DNA of 22,591 nt from Desulfobacula sp. Lineage in GTDB: Bacteria; Desulfobacterota; Desulfobacteria; Desulfobacterales; Desulfobacteraceae. The notes under the pieces are model-generated. The model was not told the DNA's origin. It saw only the letters and a list, made by a program, of their open reading frames with translations, and made no database searches. Shown here piece by piece: positions 17,128-22,591 of this stretch (position 1 is the stretch's first letter; every line of letters begins with the position of its first letter). Location of the stretch: positions 1 through 22,591 of the forward strand of contig JAOZRI010000006.1 of NCBI GenBank assembly GCA_029940235.1, read 5' to 3'. Made by a program: the position numbers and the translations under genes.

Positions 17128-17215
17128 TGGTACCTGGGACGAGAATTGAACTCGTACAGAGATTATCTCCGAGGGATTTTAAGTCCCTTGCGTCTACCAG
17201 TTCCGCCACCCAGGC
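17128..17215 (-). tRNA. tRNA-Leu (anticodon UAA)
   Basis: The minus strand folds into a full long-variable-arm (class II) tRNA. The acceptor stem pairs GCCTGGG with CCCAGGT; the anticodon stem AGGGA/TCCCT encloses the loop CTTAAAA, giving anticodon TAA for UUA codons. The T arm ACGAG-TTCAATT-CTCGT is canonical. The 3' CCA is encoded at 17128-17130. The long variable arm and the discriminator A agree with leucine identity. Confidence 0.97.
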
Positions 17216-17229
17216 ATAATTTGTGATTT

Positions 17230-17256
17230 TTTATAACATTTTTCATATTTTTGCAA
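17230..17256 (-). promoter_or_regulatory. probable tRNA-Leu promoter
   Basis: On the minus strand TGT-TATAAA forms an extended -10 box (17230-17235, TG upstream), with TTGCAA at 17251-17256 as a -35 box at a short 15-base spacing. It ends about 14 bases before the mature tRNA. Confidence 0.45.
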
Positions 17257-17279
17257 GAGATTAAATATTTGGATTGAAA

Positions 17280-17308
17280 TTGACTTTATAAAAATTTGCT
17301 TATATAGA
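17280..17308 (+). promoter_or_regulatory. probable recJ promoter
   Basis: TTGACT (17280-17285) and TATAGA (17303-17308) are spaced by exactly 17 bases. Transcription would start near 17315, only about ten bases before the recJ ATG, where no Shine-Dalgarno sequence is seen. Confidence 0.55.
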
Positions 17309-17324
17309 TACTTTCTTAAATCAC

Positions 17325-19034
17325 ATGGAAACAATACTCAAATATTTTGAACCTGACAAAGAAAAAGCAGATCTTTTAACCAAGGGTCTTGGGTGTAATC
17401 CAATTCTATCAAATCTGCTTATTGGCAGGGGCATTGACGCTATAGATCATGCACGTTTCTTTTTAAATCCAAATTTTGAAAACCTTTCTGATCCATTTCT
17501 TTTAAAAGATATGGACAAGGCTGTAAAACGAATCTATACAGCCATAACAAACAGAGAAAAAATTCTTATTTTTGGTGATTTTGATGCAGATGGAGTAACA
17601 TCCACAGCACTTTTATGTGAATTTCTTGAATGTTGTGATGCCAATATTTCATGGTATATTCCCCATAGGATTAAAGAGGGGTACAGCCTTCAGGTTGATC
17701 ATATAAAAAATGCAGTGAATCAGGATATTGATTTAATAATTACTGTTGACTGTGGGGTTTCAAGTCACGATGCTGTTGAAAAAGCAAATCATGAAGATAT
17801 AGATATTATTATTACAGACCATCATGAACCAGACACAAATCTGCCATTGGCCCATGCTGTTATTAATCCAAAAAGAGAAGATTGCAGTGCAGGTCTTGAT
17901 TATCTTGCAGGTGTGGGGGTTGCTTTTTTTCTTGTTATGGCTTTGAGAAAATTTTTAAGGGATCAAAATTTCTGGGAAGAGATAGTTGAGCCAAATTTGA
18001 GTAATTATCTTGATCTGTTCACCATTGGAACGATTGGAGATATGGTTCCCTTAATCCATGCAAACCGGATTCTTTGTATTGCAGGTCTTAAAAAGATTAA
18101 ACAGGGAGTCAGACCTGGTCTGCAATCCATTGCAAAAATATGCAGACTTGATTTAAATAAAATTGATTCCGATGACATATCTTTTAAAATTGTTCCAAGA
18201 ATTAATGCCGCAGGAAGGATGTCCCATGCCAGAATTTGTGTTTCTCAACTGATTAACACAGACACTATAAGTGCTGATAAAACAGCATCCCTGCTTGATC
18301 AATTAAATGTTAAGCGACAAAAAGTTGAACAGGAGATTGTAAATGAAATTGAACAAATCATTTTAAGAACTCCTGATCTTTTGCATAAAAAACTGCTATT
18401 CCTATGGAATGACAACTGGAATCCGAGTGTTCTGGGGATAGCTGCTTCAAGATTGGCTAAAAAATATTATTGTCCTGTGATTTTATTATCCAGTGATAAA
18501 GATAAGGCTGTAGGATCTGGCCGAAGTATCAATAATATTAATATTTACAAGGCTCTTCATAAAAATGAATCTTTACTGGAAAAATATGGTGGCCATAAAA
18601 TGGCATGCGGTCTTACTCTTAAAACCAGTCACTTGGTCACTCTTTATAAAAACCTGAATCAATATCTTGAAGAGACCTGCTCTACACAGGATTTCCAAAA
18701 AACAAAATTTATTGATGCTGTCCTTGAATTTAAAGATATAAATTTTGACCTGGCAAAAGAGGTTGATCAATTAAGACCCTTTGGCATGGCAAACCCGGAA
18801 CCTGTTTTTTTAAGCAGGCAGATTCATGTAAAATCTTCCTATTTAATCGCAAATAAGCATAGAAAAATGGTTCTTGAAGACTCCTCATCTTCAAATAATA
18901 GTCAGGTTGAAGCCTTTCACTTTAACGTGGATGACCCGGATAGTCTGCCGGATTTTTATTCTGAGATTGCATTTAGGCTGAAAATCAATAAATTTAAAAA
19001 GAAATCAGCCCAGATTATTATTGAACAACTTTAG
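17325..19034 (+). CDS. recJ: single-stranded-DNA-specific exonuclease RecJ
   Basis: RecJ degrades single-stranded DNA 5' to 3' in recombination and mismatch repair. The 569-residue protein has the DHH-family core: DFDADG (85-90), VDCGVSS (141-147), TDHHEPD (164-170) and, further on, PRINAAGRMSHAR. These hold the two catalytic metal ions. The DHHA1 and OB-like C-terminal parts follow, with GGHKMACGL as the DHHA1 motif. The alignment of the N-terminus with the family (start of a PDPELAE-like segment) supports the ATG chosen, although no ribosome binding site is visible. Length is normal. Confidence 0.94.
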   Translation: METILKYFEPDKEKADLLTKGLGCNPILSNLLIGRGIDAIDHARFFLNPNFENLSDPFLLKDMDKAVKRIYTAITNREKILIFGDFDADGVTSTALLCEFLECCDANISWYIPHRIKEGYSLQVDHIKNAVNQDIDLIITVDCGVSSHDAVEKANHEDIDIIITDHHEPDTNLPLAHAVINPKREDCSAGLDYLAGVGVAFFLVMALRKFLRDQNFWEEIVEPNLSNYLDLFTIGTIGDMVPLIHANRILCIAGLKKIKQGVRPGLQSIAKICRLDLNKIDSDDISFKIVPRINAAGRMSHARICVSQLINTDTISADKTASLLDQLNVKRQKVEQEIVNEIEQIILRTPDLLHKKLLFLWNDNWNPSVLGIAASRLAKKYYCPVILLSSDKDKAVGSGRSINNINIYKALHKNESLLEKYGGHKMACGLTLKTSHLVTLYKNLNQYLEETCSTQDFQKTKFIDAVLEFKDINFDLAKEVDQLRPFGMANPEPVFLSRQIHVKSSYLIANKHRKMVLEDSSSSNNSQVEAFHFNVDDPDSLPDFYSEIAFRLKINKFKKKSAQIIIEQL

Positions 19035-19042
19035 ATTTTAAC

Positions 19043-19072
19043 TTGAAAATTATATGGTTTCTATTGTATATA
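19043..19072 (+). promoter_or_regulatory. possible promoter of the small gene after recJ
   Basis: TTGAAA (19043-19048) and TATATA (19067-19072) are 18 bases apart, within the 84-base gap between recJ and the next gene. The A/T-rich context makes chance matches common. Confidence 0.35.
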
Positions 19073-19118
19073 TAGAAAATATTATTTTATGATTTTTGAA
19101 AAATTTAAGGATAAATAA

Positions 19119-19544
19119 ATGGGTAAAATCTTTTATACTGGGAATAAGGAAGAGAAACTTCTTTCTAAAATTGAATCTTCCAAAGAGCGGGAAAGAATTA
19201 AAACCATAACCACAATCCGGGACAATGTAGAAACCTTCAGTAATAAAGTTTCCATGAAACTCATTGAAACAGGTCTTATTGAAACAGTTTCTAAATCAGG
19301 CATTGAAAAGCAGATAGTACGATGTCTTGATACTTTGTGCACAGCAGAAGATTTTGATATTGATTTTATGGTCGCTCCTTTTCGAACTCTTATCTCAAAC
19401 CCCAATATTGCAAGTTTGTATTTGACAGCTTTTATAGTTGAAAAACTTATTAATCATAAAGATGTTGTAGATATATATGGCAGTGATGAAGACATCTATT
19501 TTTGCATCAACAGAGAGCTGGCAAATCTTGTAGCAAACTCCTGA
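19119..19544 (+). CDS. unrecognised small protein (141 aa)
   Basis: I do not recognise this protein. It is soluble, without signal peptide or membrane segment, rich in Glu, Lys, Ile and Leu, and probably mostly helical. The single striking features are an early basic and acidic stretch (about 9-30) and a C-terminal half with scattered cysteines (C107-like CLDTLC motif around residues 69-74). AAGG at 19107-19110 is a plausible ribosome binding site eight bases before the ATG. The gene starts 84 bases after recJ and ends one base before the stop of the convergent nikO gene, leaving no room for a normal terminator on either side. Base composition is like its neighbours and coding is likely real. 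Confidence 0.72.
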   Translation: MGKIFYTGNKEEKLLSKIESSKERERIKTITTIRDNVETFSNKVSMKLIETGLIETVSKSGIEKQIVRCLDTLCTAEDFDIDFMVAPFRTLISNPNIASLYLTAFIVEKLINHKDVVDIYGSDEDIYFCINRELANLVANS

Positions 19545-19545
19545 T

Positions 19546-20277
19546 TTACTTGTGCACATGGGGATGTCTGCCATGCTTATGGACATGCTCATGCCTGTGA
19601 ATATGGATCTTATCATCTGTTAGCACCCTGCCCTCTTCCATGGAATAAATTTTATCAGTAACAGCTTTAATAAAATCAAATTCATGGGAAATAACAAGAA
19701 AAGTAATATCAATATTATTAAGAATATTGATCAATTTATTTTTTACTTTATTATCCAGACCTGCAGTTGGTTCATCAAGCAATAAGACTTCGGGTTGCAT
19801 TGCAAGCACTGCCGCCAGTGCAACAAGGCGTTTTTGCCCTCCAGACATTCTATGTGTAACACTCTGTTCAAAATCTTCTATTCCCAATTTTGCAAGGGTC
19901 TCTCTTGCAATTTTAATGGCATCCTCCTGGGAGAATCCAAGGTTTAATGGTCCAAATGCAACATCCTCCAGGACAGTAGGGCAGAATAGTTGATCATCAG
20001 AATCCTGAAATAGTAATCCAATTTTCGTACGAATGGGTGCAAAATCCTTTTCATTTTTTAACTGTTTCCCAAAAATTTTTATAATTCCTGAATTTGGCTT
20101 GCAAAGCCCCATAATTGTATGAAGCAAAGTAGTTTTACCAGAGCCGTTGGGAGCCATCATCCCCAAACGATCACCCCTGTTAATCTCAAGATCAAGGTGA
20201 TTAAGTGTAGTGATATTTGAACCTGGATATGAAAAAACAACCTGCTCTAATTTAATTATATTTTCATTATTATTCAT
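19546..20277 (-). CDS. nikO: NikO, ATPase of the nickel ECF transporter, with His-rich tail
   Basis: This 243-residue ATPase powers the nikKMLQO transporter. Walker A APNGSGKTT (42-50), Q91 in LFQDSDD, signature MSGGQ (134-138), Walker B LLLDEP with E159 and the switch H188 are intact. It resembles CbiO/NikO of ECF uptake systems. The C-terminal 19 residues, HIHRHEHVHKHGRHPHVHK, contain nine histidines and should bind metal; this tail is beyond the ATPase core. It starts two bases after the nikQ stop. Cobalt transport cannot be excluded from the ATPase alone, but NikK and NikL relatives upstream point to nickel. Confidence 0.88.
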   Translation of the reverse strand: MNNNENIIKLEQVVFSYPGSNITTLNHLDLEINRGDRLGMMAPNGSGKTTLLHTIMGLCKPNSGIIKIFGKQLKNEKDFAPIRTKIGLLFQDSDDQLFCPTVLEDVAFGPLNLGFSQEDAIKIARETLAKLGIEDFEQSVTHRMSGGQKRLVALAAVLAMQPEVLLLDEPTAGLDNKVKNKLINILNNIDITFLVISHEFDFIKAVTDKIYSMEEGRVLTDDKIHIHRHEHVHKHGRHPHVHK

Positions 20278-20279
20278 GA

Positions 20280-21050
20280 TTAATTCCCAAAAAATAAGCC
20301 CTGATAAAGTTCAAGTACAACAAGGGTTGCTAATGTAATAAATACTCCAATTAAAAAAATAAAATTTGACCTATCAGACTCGTAGACATCAAGGGTGTAA
20401 AATTTTTTATTAAACCCGCGGCACAGCATTGCCTGGTGAACTCTTTGAGCTCTCAGCGATGCTCTTACAAAAAGCATACCTGCGAGATATGCAAAGGTTT
20501 TATAGGAGTGGACATTGGTCTTTGGCTTAAACCCCCTGAATTTTGCAGCCCTTAAAAGCCTTTTATATTCATCTTCAATAACCGCAATATACCTATATGA
20601 CATTAATAATAGAAAAATCATTTTATCGGACACATAAAGTTTATGAAGACCATTTCCAAGGCTGGCTATGTTCATTGTGGCAACAAGGCTTGTAAAAAAT
20701 AGTAATATTGTAATTGATTTAATGGTGATTTTACAACACATTATTATACCTTCAGTTGATATTTCCAGCCAGTAGAACTTGTATATAATTTCACCTTCAA
20801 ATGTTATTGGAAGAAGAATCCATAACATCAAAAGAAACCAGAAAACAGGTTTTATCCGTTTAAAAACATCTTTTACATTTAATTTTGCAAGTCCAATAAA
20901 AACTATTGAAACAATAAAATATAGTATTGCAATATTTAGGTTATCGCAAAGTGCTGCTGCAAAGGATAAAATAATAACAGCAATGATTCTTGCTTTTGGA
21001 TCAAGTCTATGAATAAAAGAGTTCCCAAAGGCAAATTTTTCTTCAATCAC
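20280..21050 (-). CDS. nikQ: NikQ, transmembrane T-component of the nickel ECF transporter
   Basis: This 256-residue membrane protein of the CbiQ/EcfT family couples ATP hydrolysis to the metal-binding subunit. HRLDPKARI near 14-22 is the family start motif; about five hydrophobic segments follow, and the AQRVHQAMLCRGF stretch near 205 is the cytoplasmic coupling helix that grips the ATPases. It overlaps nikL by eight bases. Confidence 0.88.
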   Translation of the reverse strand: MIEEKFAFGNSFIHRLDPKARIIAVIILSFAAALCDNLNIAILYFIVSIVFIGLAKLNVKDVFKRIKPVFWFLLMLWILLPITFEGEIIYKFYWLEISTEGIIMCCKITIKSITILLFFTSLVATMNIASLGNGLHKLYVSDKMIFLLLMSYRYIAVIEDEYKRLLRAAKFRGFKPKTNVHSYKTFAYLAGMLFVRASLRAQRVHQAMLCRGFNKKFYTLDVYESDRSNFIFLIGVFITLATLVVLELYQGLFFGN

Positions 21051-21540
21051 TGTTTTTATCTCTCTTTTTTTTTAAAAGCTTTAAAAAAATTGCCAAAAGA
21101 AAAATTATACATATTCCTGCTGCAATTTTAAAAACAGATGGTTTTTGTTCAAGTTTCTCTCTAACTGCCATGGCTTTTTCCATATCACCCTTGGATGGAA
21201 TAACCTTAAGCTCATTTTCAGGTATTTTCCAATGAGCTCTATGACCCTGGCCCGCATCAAGGTTTAAAACAAGGCCTGAATCAATATTTTCTGGAATTTT
21301 AAATGAATAATTACCTTGATCATCTGTTTTACCGGTATGAACAACCCGCCCTTTTCCATCAACAACATTTATATTGCAGTTTTTAGCTTTTCGTTTTGAG
21401 CTAAAATAACTTTGGGAGAGAATCATTCCATCCTCAACCCATGCAAATATAATAACCTTATGAGCATGGGCAAAACCAGGAGTCATAAAAGTCAGGGTAA
21501 TAATCAAACAAATTATCTGTTTTATGTGAGTTGTATTCAT
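21043..21540 (-). CDS. nikL: NikL-like periplasmic component of the nickel transporter
   Basis: This 165-residue protein has a signal peptide ending at AHA (about residue 26), so the mature protein would begin with an N-terminal HKV, a likely metal-binding end. An Ig-like/carboxypeptidase-regulatory fold follows (about 30-115), with GHRAHWKIPE at its end, and a single membrane helix near 140-157 precedes a basic tail. This is the layout of NikL, an auxiliary subunit that with NikM and NikK defines nickel ECF systems of Deltaproteobacteria. It overlaps nikM by four bases and nikQ by eight. Confidence 0.82.
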   Translation of the reverse strand: MNTTHIKQIICLIITLTFMTPGFAHAHKVIIFAWVEDGMILSQSYFSSKRKAKNCNINVVDGKGRVVHTGKTDDQGNYSFKIPENIDSGLVLNLDAGQGHRAHWKIPENELKVIPSKGDMEKAMAVREKLEQKPSVFKIAAGICIIFLLAIFLKLLKKKRDKNSD

Positions 21541-22139
21541 GGTTTTTTTGGAATAATTTCAGGATAAACTTTTAAAAGAAAACTAACGCAAAATCCTGTA
21601 ATAATCCCTTCAATTATCATTATGGGGATATACGTTATAATAATAGCCAGGCTGGTCTCAAAAAAATGTTTGTCAGTGAACCAGAGGGCAAATCCAAGCA
21701 GGAGGCAGGAAAACAATATGGAAAAAAGACCTGCAAAGAATCCTGCCCAAAAGGTAAGTTTTGATGATCTGCCAAGAAATGGTAAAAAAAGGTAATGCAC
21801 AAGCACTGCTGGAGCCGCCATGATAACAACATTAACTCCCAATGCTGTCAGCCCGCCATATTGGAAAAAAATTGACTGTAAAAGCAATGCAGTTAAAATT
21901 GCTGGAATTGCAGCAAACCCAAGCAGCAACCCCAGAATTCCGTTTAAAATCAGATGCACACCTGCAGGACCGATATTTATATGAATCAAAGATGCCACAA
22001 AAAAAGCAGATGCCAGAATTGCCACATGCACTATTTGATCATAATCAATCTTTTTCAAACCCATTGCAGTTCCAGTAACGGCAATTACAGCTCCTGCACT
22101 GAGAACCTGTCCGGAAAGTACACCTTCTGAAATATGCAT
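21537..22139 (-). CDS. nikM: NikM, substrate-binding membrane component of the nickel ECF transporter
   Basis: This 200-residue membrane protein is of the CbiM/NikM family. The mature N-terminus MHISEGVLSG carries the diagnostic Met-His at positions 1 and 2, which inserts and binds Ni or Co, plus a downstream HINIGPAGVH with two more family histidines. About six hydrophobic segments follow. The start codon directly follows the nikK stop. The presence of NikK and NikL suggests nickel rather than cobalt. Confidence 0.9.
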   Translation of the reverse strand: MHISEGVLSGQVLSAGAVIAVTGTAMGLKKIDYDQIVHVAILASAFFVASLIHINIGPAGVHLILNGILGLLLGFAAIPAILTALLLQSIFFQYGGLTALGVNVVIMAAPAVLVHYLFLPFLGRSSKLTFWAGFFAGLFSILFSCLLLGFALWFTDKHFFETSLAIIITYIPIMIIEGIITGFCVSFLLKVYPEIIPKKP

Positions 22140-22591
22140 CTATTTTTCCTGCCAGTTTTCAAATTTCACCCACAACACAGCTCCAAGCTCTATATTTTTT
22201 TGCTCATTGCCATGCATCATAGTCTTATCTGATGTATTTAACGCTGCAAATCCCCACCACCCTGCAACGGGTGCAGCATAAGTAAATACACCGTTTTTAT
22301 CAGCTTTAATGGTCTGGGTTACCATATAGTCACTGGGGGCAACAGCTTTTTTATCTTTATTATAATATTCCACTTCAACCTCAGCAAATGGTACTATTTT
22401 ACCATCAAGTTTTACAATACCCTGGAACAGATTACCGGCATAAAGACCAAATGGTTTGGACAGGGGCACAATTTCTGTTTTCAGCCCGATTTCCCTGTCC
22501 CACCCTTCATCATCCCCAAAGGCTGCAACTACACTTTTTGTATAATGAATAATATAGCAGTCTTCAGCAGGTTCCCAATAGGGTTCAGGTT
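22140..22591 (-). CDS. nikK: NikK-like DUF4198 metal-uptake protein, 5' part cut by the window edge
   Basis: The frame is open from the stop at 22140 to the window end, so the N-terminus lies outside. A GTG at 22467 is only an internal codon. Reading on upstream gives [18 protein letters not shown], then [20 protein letters not shown], a typical DUF4198 segment; visible residues number about 150. These are secreted or periplasmic auxiliary proteins of nikKMLQO systems, thought to help capture nickel. The stop touches the nikM start. Confidence 0.85.
   Translation of the reverse strand, partial: PEPYWEPAEDCYIIHYTKSVVAAFGDDEGWDREIGLKTEIVPLSKPFGLYAGNLFQGIVKLDGKIVPFAEVEVEYYNKDKKAVAPSDYMVTQTIKADKNGVFTYAAPVAGWWGFAALNTSDKTMMHGNEQKNIELGAVLWVKFENWQEK

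Noticed and set aside
17217..17240. A Rex- or HcpR-like half-palindrome (TTGTGA-TTTTTT-ATAACA) near the tRNA
   Set aside because: Only one arm matches a consensus, the second arm has at least two mismatches, and it overlaps the tRNA promoter, where no such control is expected.
1..22591. Mobile elements, integron or CRISPR arrays
   Set aside because: No transposase, integrase, cas gene, regularly spaced repeats or tRNA-flanking att duplication could be seen; composition is uniform.

Overview
This window reads as chromosomal DNA of a strictly anaerobic, sulfate- or sulfite-reducing bacterium, most likely a low-GC member of the Desulfobacterota (Desulfobacterales-like). The reasons are a DsrC protein with both redox-active C-terminal cysteines, a run of cysteine-rich Fe-S/flavin proteins resembling FlxABC of the NADH dehydrogenase/heterodisulfide reductase family, a siroheme decarboxylase of the alternative heme pathway, a giant acyl-CoA dehydratase activase, and a nikKMLQO-type nickel ECF transporter. 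The Mla outer-membrane lipid transport genes show a Gram-negative envelope. I see no insertion sequence, integrase, phage gene or CRISPR array.

Layout. (1) 1-3509, + strand: the 3' tail of an unidentified gene, then three redox genes in the order FlxC-like, FlxB-like, FlxA-like, then dsrC behind its own structured leader and before a strong terminator. (2) 3601-4856, + strand: one siroheme decarboxylase subunit overlapping a nitrilase-superfamily amidohydrolase by 4 bp. (3) 4895-7812, - strand: a compact mlaE-mlaF-mlaD-mlaA operon for lipid traffic between the membranes, without mlaB or mlaC. (4) 7932-12164, + strand: one 1410-residue protein with two ASKHA ATPase halves and a dehydratase-like C-terminal half. 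(5) 12134-16891, - strand: murA with a tandem-hairpin terminator, then comEC and an unrecognised membrane-anchored protein whose 3' end overlaps the activase gene. (6) 17128-17215, - strand: tRNA-Leu(UAA) with encoded CCA and its own terminator. (7) 17325-19544, + strand: recJ and a small unknown gene. (8) 19546-22591, - strand: nikK (cut by the window edge), nikM, nikL, nikQ and nikO, nearly all touching or overlapping.

How it fits together. The FlxCBA-like proteins could pass electrons between NAD(P)H, flavin and Fe-S clusters, and the adjacent DsrC is the natural candidate for a disulfide or trisulfide partner of an Hdr-type complex; this link is inferred from context. The nickel transporter would supply NiFe hydrogenases or CO dehydrogenase, though none are seen here. 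The remaining genes (murA, recJ, comEC, tRNA-Leu, mla) are housekeeping. The points most worth a second look are the FlxCBA-DsrC neighbourhood, the structured dsrC leader, the terminator placed directly before the siroheme decarboxylase ribosome binding site, the asymmetric double activase, the MlaA protein without a lipobox, and the unknown genes at 12134-12958 and 19119-19544. No intergenic stretch is longer than about 300 bases apart from the murA-recJ interval, which contains the tRNA and its signals.
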